Positions 8,814 through 17,420 of a stretch of 37,742 nucleotides of DNA are shown piece by piece. Origin of the DNA: Alphaproteobacteria bacterium (lineage in GTDB: Bacteria > Pseudomonadota > Alphaproteobacteria > SHVR01); NCBI GenBank assembly GCA_009694185.1, contig SHVR01000026.1:1-37742 (forward strand), read 5' to 3'. Positions within the stretch are counted from its first letter, which is position 1. Every line of letters begins with the position of its first letter. The translations under genes were made by a program, and so were the position numbers. A model generated the notes under the pieces. It was not told where the DNA came from and made no database searches. It saw only the letters and a program-made list of their open reading frames with translations.

Positions 8814-10159
8814 GGATGCGTTGCGCGGCTCGCGATCCAGCGTTCGAGCCAGTTGATATCATAGCGGCCGGCGACGAAGTCGGGCTCGCCAATCAGTGCC
8901 CGATGCAGGTCCAGGTTGGTGGCGATCCCGCCGATCACATATTCCGAAAGTGCCCGCATGAGGCGCATGCGGCACGCCTCGCGGGTTCGGCCATGGGCGA
9001 TCAGTTTGGCGACCAGGCTGTCATAGTCGGGCGGCACGACAGCCCCCGAATAGAGCGCGGAATCGACCCGGATGCCGGGGCCGCCCGGTGCATGATAGTC
9101 GCTGACCCGGCCGGGTGAGGGCAGGAAGGTCAATGGATGCTCGGCATTGATCCGGCACTCCATGGCATGGCCGGAAAAGTGGATGTCCCCCTGGCCGTAG
9201 CCAAGCGGCTCACCCGCCGCCACCCGGATTTGCTCGCGCACCAGGTCGATGCCGGTGATGAGCTCGCTCACCGGATGTTCGACCTGGAGGCGAGTGTTCA
9301 TTTCGATGAAGTGGAACCCGCCGTCGGCATAAAGGAACTCGAGCGTGCCGATGCCCCGATAGCCGATCCGGCGCATGGCTTCGGTGGCGGTCCGTGCGAC
9401 TGCTTGGCGGGTCTGGTCATCGAGCGCCGGCGAGGGCGCTTCCTCGATGATTTTCTGATAGCGCCGCTGGATCGAACAATCGCGCTCGCCCAGATGCACG
9501 ACGGCACCCTGGCCGTCGGCCAGGATCTGCACCTCGATATGCCGGGGCGTCGCGAGGAAGCGCTCGATATAGATGCCGGGGTTGGCGAAGTTCGCCATCG
9601 CTTCCTGGCGTGCGATCCTGAGCGCCTGGTCCAGCATATCGGGCGAGTCCACCCGCCGCATACCCTTGCCGCCGCCACCGGCCGCCGCCTTGATCAGGAC
9701 GGGAAAGCCGATCTCGGCCGCGAACCCCGCCGCCGCCTCGTCGGCGAGCGACCCTTCCGAGCCCGGCACGACCGGCACGCCGAGTGCCCGCATGGCGCGC
9801 TTGGCCGCGATCTTGTCGCCCATCATGGCGATATGGGCGGGTGTTGGCCCGATGAAGGTGAAGCCGTGTTCCTCGACCATCTGGGCGAAGCCCGCATTCT
9901 CGGCGAGGAAACCCAAGCCCGGATGAATGGCGTCCACATTGGCGATGGTCGCCGCCGACAGGATCGCCGCCATGTTCAAATAACTGTCGCGGGCCGGCGG
10001 CGGGCCGATACACACGCTTTCGTCGGCGAGGCGAACATGCATGGCGTCGGCATCGGCGGTCGAGTGGACCGCGACCGTCGCGATGCCCATCTCGCGGCAG
10101 GCGCGGTGGATACGCAGCGCGATCTCGCCCCGGTTGGCGATCAGAACCTTGGCGAACAT
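8810..10159 (-). CDS. accC: Acetyl-CoA carboxylase biotin carboxylase subunit
   Basis: A 449-residue protein, the standard length. AccC carboxylates the biotin on AccB with ATP and bicarbonate, the first half-reaction of malonyl-CoA synthesis for fatty acids. The start (ATG 10159) gives [17 protein letters not shown], the canonical N-terminus. Visible motifs are the ATP-grasp glycine loop [11 protein letters not shown], the [12 protein letters not shown] strand, [19 protein letters not shown], and the catalytic [16 protein letters not shown]. It follows accB by 13 nt and overlaps aat by 4 nt, so aroQ-accB-accC-aat read as one operon. Confidence 0.97.
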   Translation of the reverse strand: MFAKVLIANRGEIALRIHRACREMGIATVAVHSTADADAMHVRLADESVCIGPPPARDSYLNMAAILSAATIANVDAIHPGLGFLAENAGFAQMVEEHGFTFIGPTPAHIAMMGDKIAAKRAMRALGVPVVPGSEGSLADEAAAGFAAEIGFPVLIKAAAGGGGKGMRRVDSPDMLDQALRIARQEAMANFANPGIYIERFLATPRHIEVQILADGQGAVVHLGERDCSIQRRYQKIIEEAPSPALDDQTRQAVARTATEAMRRIGYRGIGTLEFLYADGGFHFIEMNTRLQVEHPVSELITGIDLVREQIRVAAGEPLGYGQGDIHFSGHAMECRINAEHPLTFLPSPGRVSDYHAPGGPGIRVDSALYSGAVVPPDYDSLVAKLIAHGRTREACRMRLMRALSEYVIGGIATNLDLHRALIGEPDFVAGRYDINWLERWIASRATHP

Positions 10160-10172
10160 CGCCGCTCCGCCA

Positions 10173-10598
10173 TCACTCGACGATCGCCAGCGCTTCGCCA
10201 TACTCGACCGGCGCGCCATTCTCGACCAGCACGCGGCGGAGCGTGCCGGCGCGCGGCGCCTGGATCTGGTTCATGACTTTCATGGCCTCGATGATCAGCA
10301 GGGTCTGGCCTTTTAGCACCTTGTCGCCGACCTGCAAGAAGGGTGGCGCACCCGGTTCCGGCCCCAGATAGACGGTGCCCACCATGGGCGCGGTGACGGC
10401 GCCCGGATGGTTCCTCTCGACCGTCGTCGCGCCGGCGTCGAGCGTGGGCGCCAATGTGGTGGCCATGGGCGCCATGGCCCGCCTCGCGACCCGCACGCGA
10501 TGGCCGCCCGCTTCATACTCGATCTCGCCGAGCCCGGTCTCCTCCAGCAATGCAGCGAGTCGGCGGATCAAGTCCGCGTCCACGGTGACGGCCGCCAT
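10173..10598 (-). CDS. accB: Acetyl-CoA carboxylase biotin carboxyl carrier protein
   Basis: A 141-residue protein. Residues ~1-30 are the N-terminal segment (DADLIRRLAALLEETGLGEIEYE), followed by a Pro/Ala/Thr-rich linker and the C-terminal biotinyl domain. That domain contains the biotinylation motif EAMKVMNQI, with the modified Lys between two Met residues. AccB carries CO2 on biotin from AccC to the carboxyltransferase AccAD. It lies between aroQ (stop and start overlap by 1 nt) and accC, the usual bacterial arrangement. Confidence 0.95.
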   Translation of the reverse strand: MAAVTVDADLIRRLAALLEETGLGEIEYEAGGHRVRVARRAMAPMATTLAPTLDAGATTVERNHPGAVTAPMVGTVYLGPEPGAPPFLQVGDKVLKGQTLLIIEAMKVMNQIQAPRAGTLRRVLVENGAPVEYGEALAIVE

Positions 10599-11053
10599 CA
10601 GGCCGTTGCCCGCCGGGCCAGGAGCTCGTTGACGGCATCGAGGGCGAGGCGGTAACCGTGGCTGCCGAAGCCGCAGATCGAACCATGGGCGGCACTCGCC
10701 ACATAGGAGTGGTGGCGGAATGGCTCGCGGCGGTGGATGTTCGAGAGATGCACCTCGATCACCGGCACTTCAAGCAGCAGCAAGGCATCCATAACCGCGA
10801 CCGAGGTATGGGTCAGGCCGGCGGCGTTGACGATGAGAGCGGCGGCCGTGCCGCGCGCCGCCTGAATCCAGCCGATCAGCTCACCTTCGGCGTTGGTCTG
10901 GCGGAAGTCGATGGCGAGGCCGAGGCTGGCGCCATGGGCGCGGCAGAGCGCCTCCAAGTCGCCAAGCGTCTCCCGGCCATAGATCTCCGGCTGCCGCACC
11001 CCCAGCATGTTGAGGTTCGGTCCGTTCAAGATGAGGACAGGGCGCTCCGCCAC
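10598..11053 (-). CDS. aroQ: Type II 3-dehydroquinate dehydratase
   Basis: A 151-residue protein matching class II dehydroquinases, which convert 3-dehydroquinate to 3-dehydroshikimate in aromatic amino acid synthesis. Motifs: [18 protein letters not shown] with the catalytic Tyr, [28 protein letters not shown], and [20 protein letters not shown] with the catalytic His. [11 protein letters not shown] closes the C-terminus. It is the first gene of the aroQ-accB-accC-aat operon, and the upstream gap (11054-11232) holds the divergent promoters with the methyltransferase gene. Confidence 0.96.
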   Translation of the reverse strand: MAERPVLILNGPNLNMLGVRQPEIYGRETLGDLEALCRAHGASLGLAIDFRQTNAEGELIGWIQAARGTAAALIVNAAGLTHTSVAVMDALLLLEVPVIEVHLSNIHRREPFRHHSYVASAAHGSICGFGSHGYRLALDAVNELLARRATA

Positions 11054-11232
11054 GATCGATCCGGCTCCCGCTCAAGGTCCGCCAAGCGTTACACCAACCG
11101 ATGGTGCCCATGCAATGCTTGCGGCGGGCGGATAAATGGCTGACACATCGCCATTAGTGTTTCGCGGGCACCACCGGGCCTCTTACGTCACCAATACGCG
11201 AGGCGTTCCTGGCGGCCCCCCGCCACCGCTTT

Positions 11233-12105
11233 GTGCATCGCTACAAGCTGTTGGGTTCGGACACCATCCACGAGGTCACGGCCGCCAATCTGTCGGAGCA
11301 TCTGGATGCCATCTATGCCAACCAAGTGCAGCGCTATGTGGACGGCACGGGCACGGTGCTACCGGCCAGCAATTCCGAGCCGGGTTTCGTCATGCGCGTG
11401 CTCGAGCGACTCGACCTCAGACCCGGTCAGCGGGTGCTGGAGGTCGGCTCGGGTGGCGGCTGGCTCGCCGCCGTCATGGGCAAGGCGGTCGGTCCGACCG
11501 GCGGCGTCACCGGCATCGAGATTATCGAAGAACTCGCGACGCAAAGCCGGCGCGACCTTCGGGCGGCCGGCATGGAGAATGTGCAAATCGTGAGTGCCGA
11601 CGGCGCCAAGGGCTGGCCCGCCGGCGCCCCCTACGACCGGGTGATGTTCACGGTCGGCACCTACGACCTGCCGATTGCCTTCTTCGACCAAGTGCGCGAC
11701 GGCGGCCTGCTCGCCATGCCGTTTCAAAATCGCGCCAAACGTGGCTTTGCCTGCGACTTTCTGGTTCTGCGCCGGTCGGGTGACCGTTTCCATGCCGTCG
11801 CGTCGATGCCGGCATTCTTCGTCAAGTTCCAGGGCGAGAAAGGCGGCGACGCGGACCCGATCGTCGATCTTGCGAGCCTGGCGCTCTGCCGGCCTGGCGA
11901 GCTGGTGGGTTACGGCTCACCCGCCGCCTTCGAGCGCTTCATGGCCGGCTATCGGGCCTGGTGCGATCTCGGCATGCCGCCGAGTGCTGGCCTCGATGTC
12001 GTCGTTTGCCCGAATGCGGACGTCGCGCGCGCCCCGCCCGGCAGTTGGCTCGATAGACGGGGCGACGCTGCCCTTATCTGGTCGGCGAAGCAGGCGATGG
12101 CCTGA
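11233..12105 (+). CDS. Protein-L-isoaspartate O-methyltransferase-like methyltransferase
   Basis: A Rossmann-fold AdoMet methyltransferase with PCMT-like features: VLPASNSEPGFVMRVLERL, the motif I VLEVGSGGGWLAAVMG, and GVTGIEIIEELATQSRRDL. The SADGAKGWPAGAPYDRVMFTV block corresponds to the PCMT post-motif region. It is called from a GTG at 11233 (290 aa), but the same frame is open back to 11158 and encodes REAFLAAPRHRFVHRY. That is the conserved PCMT N-terminal segment, and no start codon lies before it. Another frame offers an ATG at 11136. The true N-terminus is therefore likely longer and reached through a frameshift or sequence error near 11150-11200. The C-terminal ~100 residues are atypical for Pcm, so the target may not be isoaspartyl protein. 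Confidence 0.75.
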   Translation: MHRYKLLGSDTIHEVTAANLSEHLDAIYANQVQRYVDGTGTVLPASNSEPGFVMRVLERLDLRPGQRVLEVGSGGGWLAAVMGKAVGPTGGVTGIEIIEELATQSRRDLRAAGMENVQIVSADGAKGWPAGAPYDRVMFTVGTYDLPIAFFDQVRDGGLLAMPFQNRAKRGFACDFLVLRRSGDRFHAVASMPAFFVKFQGEKGGDADPIVDLASLALCRPGELVGYGSPAAFERFMAGYRAWCDLGMPPSAGLDVVVCPNADVARAPPGSWLDRRGDAALIWSAKQAMA

Positions 12106-12175
12106 CCCACGGCCAAGGTTGTCAAGCGCCCGCCGCTCCGCGAGGATGCGGCCCTGACAGCCTGGGGAAGCGGCC

Positions 12176-13267
12176 ATGCCGACTGGAACGCGGAACAGTT
12201 TGAAGATGCTTCTGATGCCGGGCGACGGCATCGGTCCGGAGATCGTCCGGGCGACGGTGGGGGTGCTCGAAGCGCTCGACCGGCGCTACGGCCTGGGCTT
12301 TGCCTTCTCCGAGCGGCATGTGGGCTTCGCTGGCCTCGAGCGCGACGGCTCGACCTTTCCCGACGCCGCGCTGGCGGACGCCAAGGCGGCCGATGGGGTG
12401 ATCCTGGGGCCGACCGACACCGCCGCCTATCCGCCGCCCGAAGCGGGTGGCGTCAATCCGTCCGCCGGCATGCGCAAGCGCCTCGACCTCTTCGCCAATG
12501 TCAGGCCGAGCCGTACCCGGCCGGGCGTGCCGGCGCATGTGCCCAAGATGGACCTGGTGGTGGTGCGCGAGAACACCGAGGGTTTCTACGCCGACCGCAA
12601 CATGTTCCAAGGCCAGGGCGAGTTCATGCCGAGCGAGGACATGGCGCTCGCGGTGCGCAAGATCACCCGCCATGCCTCGACCCGAGTGGCCGAAACCGCC
12701 TTTCGCCTGGCGGAACGGCGGCGCAAGCATGTCATCATCGTCCACAAGGCGAATGTCCTCAAGATGAGCGACGGCCTGTTTCGCGATTCGGTGCTGGCCG
12801 TGGCGGCCGGCTACCCGGGGGTCACGGTCGAAGAAGCCCATGTCGACTCCATGGCCTCGCTCCTGGTGCGCGAGCCCCAGCGTTTCGACGTGATCGTCTC
12901 GACCAACATGTTCGGCGACATCCTGTCGAACCTGGCGGCCGAGCTTTCGGGCGGCCTCGGGCTCGCCGGCTCGCTCAACGAGGGCGCGACCTACGCCATC
13001 GCCCAGGCATCCCATGGCTCGGCGCCGGACATTGCCGGCAAGGACGTCGCCAATCCAACGGCGATCCTCTGGTCGACGGCCATGCTGCTCGACTGGATGG
13101 CGGGCCGCCAGGCGCGGCCGGCGCTGGCGCAAGCGGCGGCCTGTCTTGAGTTGAACCTCGATGCGCTCCTCGCCGAGCCCCTGACGCGGACCGTCGATCT
13201 GGGTGGTAAGCTCGGCACAAGCGCCTTCGGCCAAGCGTTGGCCGAGCGCATCGCGGCCGGCGGGTGA
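12176..13267 (+). CDS. Isocitrate/isopropylmalate dehydrogenase family oxidoreductase
   Basis: A 363-residue beta-decarboxylating dehydrogenase. It has the N-terminal MPGDGIGPEIV, substrate-binding RPSRTRPG and VVVRENTEGFYADR, catalytic KITRHASTRVAE, VHKANVLKMSDGLF, metal-ligand STNMFGDILSNLAAEL, and NAD-binding HGSAPDIAGKDVANPTA. Family members oxidise isocitrate, 3-isopropylmalate, homoisocitrate or tartrate. The sequence lacks clear LeuB hallmarks, and it sits alone rather than with leuC/leuD, so the substrate is open. NAD rather than NADP is suggested by general resemblance only. It is followed 15 nt later by the next gene, with a strong GGGGGAGAGAGG site between them. Confidence 0.85.
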   Translation: MPTGTRNSLKMLLMPGDGIGPEIVRATVGVLEALDRRYGLGFAFSERHVGFAGLERDGSTFPDAALADAKAADGVILGPTDTAAYPPPEAGGVNPSAGMRKRLDLFANVRPSRTRPGVPAHVPKMDLVVVRENTEGFYADRNMFQGQGEFMPSEDMALAVRKITRHASTRVAETAFRLAERRRKHVIIVHKANVLKMSDGLFRDSVLAVAAGYPGVTVEEAHVDSMASLLVREPQRFDVIVSTNMFGDILSNLAAELSGGLGLAGSLNEGATYAIAQASHGSAPDIAGKDVANPTAILWSTAMLLDWMAGRQARPALAQAAACLELNLDALLAEPLTRTVDLGGKLGTSAFGQALAERIAAGG

Positions 13268-13282
13268 GGGGGAGAGAGGATC

Positions 13283-13627
13283 ATGGCGCCCAAGCGTAAT
13301 CCGTTGAAGCTCAACCCGCTCCAGCTCAAGACCCTGACGCTGTTGCAAGAGATCGCGCGGCTTGACGGCCATGGCATGACCGATCCCGCGACCGGCGAGA
13401 TCGCCATCGCCAATCTGCCGCACGCCCATGGCAACCATTTCCATGTCGGCGACTATGTGGTGCGCGGCAGCGACGCCACGGGCTTGCGCAACGAGGCGGT
13501 CTACACGGCCTTGCACCGCAAGGGCCTGGTTCGGCTCGAGCCCGCGACCGGCCTGGTGCTGACGGTGCCGGGCCGCGACTATGAGACGGGCGTGCGCGAG
13601 CAAATCCTGCTGCGTACCGACCATTAG
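13283..13627 (+). CDS. Conserved hypothetical protein, possible winged-helix-like
   Basis: A 114-residue basic protein (starts MAPKRNPLKLNPLQLKTLTLLQEIA) with a very good ribosome site. The predicted pattern of N-terminal helices, a His-rich middle (LPHAHGNHFHVGDYVV) and a C-terminal ALHRKGLVRLEPATGLVLTV segment resembles a small winged-helix unit, but no family was recognised. It lies between a dehydrogenase and a Nudix hydrolase in the same direction with short gaps, so it is probably in their operon. Confidence 0.75.
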   Translation: MAPKRNPLKLNPLQLKTLTLLQEIARLDGHGMTDPATGEIAIANLPHAHGNHFHVGDYVVRGSDATGLRNEAVYTALHRKGLVRLEPATGLVLTVPGRDYETGVREQILLRTDH

Positions 13628-13643
13628 CGCCGGCCGATCAATC

Positions 13644-14333
13644 ATGGCCAAACGGACACTGCGACCGCGCGATGCCGCCACACTCATTCTGGTGCGCCGC
13701 GACCGGCCGGTGCCCGAGGTGCTGATGGGCCATCGCAGCGCCCGGTACCATGTCTTCATGCCGAACACCTTCGTCTTTCCGGGCGGGCGCGTCGACCGGG
13801 CGGACGGGCGCGTCGTTGCCGTCCGGGCGCTCCGCCCGGACGTGACGGTGCGCCTGCTGCGTAATGCGACGCCGAGCCGGGCGCGCGGCCTGGCCCTCGC
13901 CGCCATTCGCGAACTCTTCGAGGAGACGGGCCTCATTGTCGGCGCGCCGGCAACGGCCGCCGATCCGGCGCGTCTCCCCGACACCTGGCGCGCCTTCTAC
14001 GCGACGGGCATGGTGCCGGCGCTCGACGTGCTGGACTATGTCTTTCGGGCGATCACGCCGCCGGGCGACGTACGCCGCTTCCATGCCCGCTTCTTCATTG
14101 CCGACGCGCGTCACGCCCATGGCGAGGCCAAGAGCAATGGCGAGCTCGTCGATCTGCAATGGATTGCCATTGACGATGCGATCGCCATGCCGCGCACGCC
14201 CGGCATCACCCGCCATGTGCTGAGCGAGGTGCGCCGCCTCTTGGCCCAGACCGACCCCATGGAGCTGCCGGCGGCCCATGCCGTGCCCGTCTATCGGCGC
14301 CTCCATGGCAAGGATGTCCTGCTTTACGACTGA
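13644..14333 (+). CDS. Nudix hydrolase
   Basis: A 229-residue protein that hydrolyses a nucleoside diphosphate linked to another moiety. The Nudix box is split by an insertion: FPGGRVDRADG, then ALAAIRELFEETGLIVG with the conserved REL-EE-G catalytic helix. The N-terminal RDAATLILVRRDRPVPEVLMG and the long spacing between GG and REL match the Nudt7/19-like group of CoA-related or uncharacterised Nudix proteins. The start at 13644 was chosen because it follows the previous stop by 17 nt and begins a typical basic N-terminus. Confidence 0.88.
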   Translation: MAKRTLRPRDAATLILVRRDRPVPEVLMGHRSARYHVFMPNTFVFPGGRVDRADGRVVAVRALRPDVTVRLLRNATPSRARGLALAAIRELFEETGLIVGAPATAADPARLPDTWRAFYATGMVPALDVLDYVFRAITPPGDVRRFHARFFIADARHAHGEAKSNGELVDLQWIAIDDAIAMPRTPGITRHVLSEVRRLLAQTDPMELPAAHAVPVYRRLHGKDVLLYD

Positions 14334-14356
14334 CTATTGTAGGGGAGGCAAGGCCC

Positions 14357-14677
14357 ATGCTCGTCGACCACCGCACCTACACCACCAGGCCCGGCATGCT
14401 GCCGGCCTTCGTCAAGCTCTATGAGGAGGTGGCGCTGCCCGTCCAAAAACGCCATCTGGGCACGCTCCTCGGCTATTTCACGGTCGAGTCGGGGCCGCTC
14501 AACCAGGTGGTCTTCATGTGGGGCTACGCCGACGCGGGCGACCGGGAGCGCCGCCGCGTAGCCATGGAAGCGGACCCGGATTGGGCGGAATACCGCCGCC
14601 AGGGTGCCGCCCTCGGTGCCCTCGTCCACCAGGAGACCAAGCTGTTGCGGCCGACAGCCTTCTCACCCATTCGCTGA
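14357..14677 (+). CDS. NIPSNAP family protein
   Basis: A 106-residue ferredoxin-like alpha/beta-barrel (dimeric) protein, preceded by AGGGGAGGC. The pattern VDHRTYTTRPGMLPAFVKLYEE, GTLLGYFTVESGPLNQVVFMW and DPDWAEYRR is the NIPSNAP signature. Members are small proteins of unknown biochemical role that often accompany degradative or acyl-metabolising operons; here it precedes a MaoC-type dehydratase by 13 nt. No metal or cofactor motif is visible. Confidence 0.85.
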   Translation: MLVDHRTYTTRPGMLPAFVKLYEEVALPVQKRHLGTLLGYFTVESGPLNQVVFMWGYADAGDRERRRVAMEADPDWAEYRRQGAALGALVHQETKLLRPTAFSPIR

Positions 14678-14690
14678 GGCGGGGGCAAGC

Positions 14691-15161
14691 ATGGCACGAC
14701 GCGCCCGAAAGTACGAAGACCAGCGCTATTTCGAGGATATGCGCGTCGGCGAGCGCTTCTACATCGCCTCGCGGACCCAGGGCGACGCGCTCTTTTTCGC
14801 CTTCCAGCTCGCGAGCGGCGACAATCATCCGGTCCACTACGACATCGAATACTGCAAGCAGCGGGGCTATCCCGGCCTTCTCGCCCACGGCTTCCAGGTG
14901 CTGATCAGCACCTGCCCGGGTGCGAGCGACCTCGCCCAGGTGATGGGCGATGCCATGATCGCCTTCATCGAACAGTCGTCGCGCTTCGTGAAGCCGGTCT
15001 TCTCCGGCGACACGATCTATCCCGAGCTCGAAGTCGTGGCGCTCCTGGAGCAGCGCACCACCGGAGTCGTGACCATCCGCTCCACGGTCCACAATCAGCG
15101 CGACGAACTCTGCCTTGAGGGCGAGATGAAGTTCCTCATGCGGCGGCGGAAACCCGCCTAG
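14691..15161 (+). CDS. MaoC-like (hot-dog fold) dehydratase
   Basis: A 156-residue hot-dog-fold protein. The hydratase-2 motif is visible as FAFQLASGDNHPVHYDIEYCK with the catalytic Asp and His, followed by GLLAHGFQVL. Enzymes of this family hydrate or dehydrate enoyl-CoA thioesters. It is probably co-transcribed with the NIPSNAP gene. The acyl substrate cannot be deduced. The start at 14691 (MARRARKYEDQRYFEDM) follows GAGGCGGGGGC and matches the usual N-terminus of this subgroup. Confidence 0.87.
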   Translation: MARRARKYEDQRYFEDMRVGERFYIASRTQGDALFFAFQLASGDNHPVHYDIEYCKQRGYPGLLAHGFQVLISTCPGASDLAQVMGDAMIAFIEQSSRFVKPVFSGDTIYPELEVVALLEQRTTGVVTIRSTVHNQRDELCLEGEMKFLMRRRKPA

Positions 15162-15259
15162 CAGGCGGCACGCCGGGGCGCGCGAAAAAAAAATGCCGCC
15201 GGGGCAATTTTTTACTTTGCGTTCGTACCTTCATTCGCATATTACGCCCCACGCACCAC

Positions 15260-15387
15260 GCACACCCACGTACCGCCAGCCTAGTGCCCGGCAACGAGGT
15301 TACGGTGCGTAACCAGGTGGGTGCGGCTCCGAGGGGCCAATCCACTGCCTGCTGTCTGGACTTCGGTCGGTGGGAGGGTCGTGCGCG
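15260..15387 (+). promoter_or_regulatory. speF-like structured leader of the ornithine decarboxylase gene
   Basis: The 226-nt gap before the decarboxylase contains, next to the start codon, a dense run of potential stem-loops: GGTTACGGTGCGTAACC, GGTGCGGCTCCGAGGGGCC and GTCTGGACTTCGGTC, plus GTACCGCCAGCC and GGCAACGAGG segments. Alphaproteobacteria carry a conserved leader RNA (Rfam speF) in exactly this position, upstream of ornithine decarboxylase genes, and the sequence looks like it from memory. An A9 run and TTTTTT lie further upstream at 15185-15213. Assignment rests on context and partial sequence recall. Confidence 0.55.
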
Positions 15388-16518
15388 ATGAGTGCCAAAA
15401 TACGCCGTTTCCTTGTCCGGCGTCAGCCGGAGACTCCGTGCCTCGTCGTCGATCTCGACGTGGTGCGGCAGAACTACGAGGCCTTGAACAAGGCGCTGCC
15501 GCTGGCGACGATTTATTACGCCATGAAGGCCAATCCGGCGGCAGAGATCCTGCGTCTCCTGGTCGCGCTGGGCTCGAGTTTCGATACGGCCAGCATCTAT
15601 GAGATCGAGCAAGTGCTGGCGGCGGGGGCGCCCGCCGAGCGCATCTCGTTCGGCAATACCATCAAGAAGCAGGTCGATATCGCCCGGGCGTTTTCCTGCG
15701 GTGTGCGCCTCTATGCCTTCGACAGCGAGGCGGAACTCGACAAGCTCGCCGCCGTGGCGCCGGGTTCCCGGGTGTTCTGCCGCATCGTCATGAGCGGCGA
15801 GGGCGCCGACTGGCCGATCGGCCGCAAGTTCGGCTGCGAAGTCGACATGGCGCGCGACTTGCTCGTGCGCGCGGCGGGCCTCGGGCTCGATCCCTATGGT
15901 GTGTCGTTCCATATCGGCTCCCAGCAGCGCGACCTCGGCCAATGGGACATCGCCATCGGCAAGACCGCGATGCTGTTCTCGGCCCTCAACGATGCCGGCA
16001 TCACCCTCAAGATGGTCAATCTGGGCGGCGGCTTCCCGGCCCGCTACAAGACCGAGGCGCCGAGTGCCGAGCGCCATGCCCGTGCGATCATGAATGCCGT
16101 CACCCGCCATTTTGGCAACGACATGCCGAACCTCCTGGTCGAACCCGGCCGGTTCATGGTGGGCGACGCGGGCATCATCCAGAGCGAGGTGGTGCTGGTC
16201 TCCCGCAAGGGCTACGACGACGATGTGCGCTGGGTCTATCTCGACATCGGCAAGTTTGGCGGCCTCATCGAGACCATGGACGAGGCGATCAAGTACCGCG
16301 TCCGCACCCAGCGCGATGCGGGGCCGAAGAGCCAGGTGATCATCGCCGGTCCCACTTGTGACGAGGCCGACGTGCTCTACAAGCGGGCCGCCTATGAGCT
16401 CCCCGTCGACCTCAAGGCGGGCGACAAGGTGGAGTTCCTGGCGGCCGGGGCCTACACGTCGACCTATTGCTCGGTCGGGTTCAACGGCTTGCCGCCGCTC
16501 AAGACCTATTGCATCTGA
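15388..16518 (+). CDS. PLP-dependent ornithine decarboxylase (alanine-racemase fold)
   Basis: A 376-residue group IV decarboxylase that makes putrescine from ornithine, entry to polyamine synthesis. The PLP Lys lies in ATIYYAMKANPAAEI, followed by FDTASIYEIEQVLAAG and ISFGNTIKKQ. The phosphate-binding glycine loop is VNLGGGFPARY, and EPGRFMVGDAG contains the conserved Glu-Pro-Gly. The catalytic C-terminal Cys-Asp lies in GPTCDEADVLY, and Y in AAGAYTSTYCSVGFNG contacts PLP. Some relatives prefer lysine or act on both. The long structured leader suggests polyamine-responsive control. The ATG at 15388 begins the conserved protein; an upstream in-frame codon at 15370 lies inside the leader. Confidence 0.92.
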   Translation: MSAKIRRFLVRRQPETPCLVVDLDVVRQNYEALNKALPLATIYYAMKANPAAEILRLLVALGSSFDTASIYEIEQVLAAGAPAERISFGNTIKKQVDIARAFSCGVRLYAFDSEAELDKLAAVAPGSRVFCRIVMSGEGADWPIGRKFGCEVDMARDLLVRAAGLGLDPYGVSFHIGSQQRDLGQWDIAIGKTAMLFSALNDAGITLKMVNLGGGFPARYKTEAPSAERHARAIMNAVTRHFGNDMPNLLVEPGRFMVGDAGIIQSEVVLVSRKGYDDDVRWVYLDIGKFGGLIETMDEAIKYRVRTQRDAGPKSQVIIAGPTCDEADVLYKRAAYELPVDLKAGDKVEFLAAGAYTSTYCSVGFNGLPPLKTYCI

Positions 16519-16591
16519 ACCGACCGCATCCGACGGGCCGCGAAAGCTGCTACTCTGTCCGCCCTGGAACGAGAAGCGGAGAGGTGCCGCC

Positions 16592-16957
16592 ATGCGGACG
16601 ATCCGGGTAGGGCCGGTCGACGACATTCCCGAGCGCGGGCGCAAGGTCATCGTCGACAAGGAGACGGAAATCGGCGTCTTCCGGATCGATGGCGAATTTC
16701 ATGCCTGGCACAATCTCTGCCCGCACCAGGGTGGCCCGGTCTGCCAGGGCCGCCTCTATTACAAGGTGATCGAGCCGGTGGCGGCCGATGGCAAGGTTCG
16801 CGCCATGGCCTATGACGAGGCGACGACCCACATCGTCTGCCCGTGGCACGGCTATGAGTACAATGTGAAGACCGGTAAGAACCATGGCCACCCGGCGCTG
16901 GGTCTCCGGCGCGTCCAGGTGCAGGTTCAGAACGGAGAGGTCTATGTCATCGTCTGA
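16592..16957 (+). CDS. Rieske [2Fe-2S] ferredoxin-like protein
   Basis: A 121-residue protein that is essentially one Rieske domain. The cluster ligands are CPHQGG (Cys-x-His) and CPWHGYEY (Cys-x-x-His), separated by a longer than usual insert of about 40 residues. It probably serves as an electron carrier to an oxygenase or as a small subunit; no oxygenase catalytic domain is encoded nearby. The start at 16592 follows GGAGAGG. It overlaps the next gene by 14 nt. Confidence 0.9.
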   Translation: MRTIRVGPVDDIPERGRKVIVDKETEIGVFRIDGEFHAWHNLCPHQGGPVCQGRLYYKVIEPVAADGKVRAMAYDEATTHIVCPWHGYEYNVKTGKNHGHPALGLRRVQVQVQNGEVYVIV

Positions 16958-17300
16958 TGCGCCTGTCCGCCCGGCGGCGGTGCTCGCCAACGATCCCTAT
17001 GGCGAGGTCGACCGGACGGCCGAGGCGATTTGGGTGCTGGCTGAAAAGGCGATCGCGGCGGGCGAAGCGGGCCGCGTCTCCGACCAGGCGGTCGCGACCC
17101 TGCTGACGGCGGCGCTCAAGCTCTATGTCGCCAAGACCGACGGCGAGGAGCGCACCTTCCGGGCGCTTCGAGGAGCCAAGGACGAAGCGATCACGGCCAC
17201 CGAAGTGGTCTCCGCCTGCTCCGAGATCCTGAGGGCGCTTCGGCTCGGACCCATGGAATTGGCGCTCTGGTATCGCCGCCGCCCCGATCCCGACTTTTGA
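16944..17300 (+). CDS. Conserved hypothetical protein coupled to the Rieske gene
   Basis: A 118-residue, mostly helical acidic protein (NDPYGEVDRTAEAIWVLAE, ATLLTAALKLYVAKTDGEE, VVSACSEILRALRL). It overlaps the end of the Rieske gene by 14 nt, which implies translational coupling and a shared role. No cofactor-binding motif is present and the family was not recognised. It is the last housekeeping gene before the CRISPR locus, and a GC-rich hairpin spans its stop codon. Confidence 0.75.
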   Translation: MSSSDAPVRPAAVLANDPYGEVDRTAEAIWVLAEKAIAAGEAGRVSDQAVATLLTAALKLYVAKTDGEERTFRALRGAKDEAITATEVVSACSEILRALRLGPMELALWYRRRPDPDF

Positions 17301-17314
17301 GGGCGGGCGCCCTC
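17299..17314 (+). terminator. GC-rich hairpin after the Rieske operon
   Basis: GAGGGCG (17299-17305) and CGCCCTC (17308-17314) are perfectly complementary around a GG centre, starting at the stop codon of the upstream gene. It marks the border with the CRISPR locus. No T-run follows, so it is a weak terminator candidate. Confidence 0.3.
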
Positions 17315-17420
17315 GGGCCTTAGATCAACTGGCCGGCGCGAACGAATCGCGGCACACTTCCCCATGGCTGTGGGAGCCAAGCCCCGAACCGCCCCCAAGG
17401 GGCATCAAGGGAAGCCGCCG

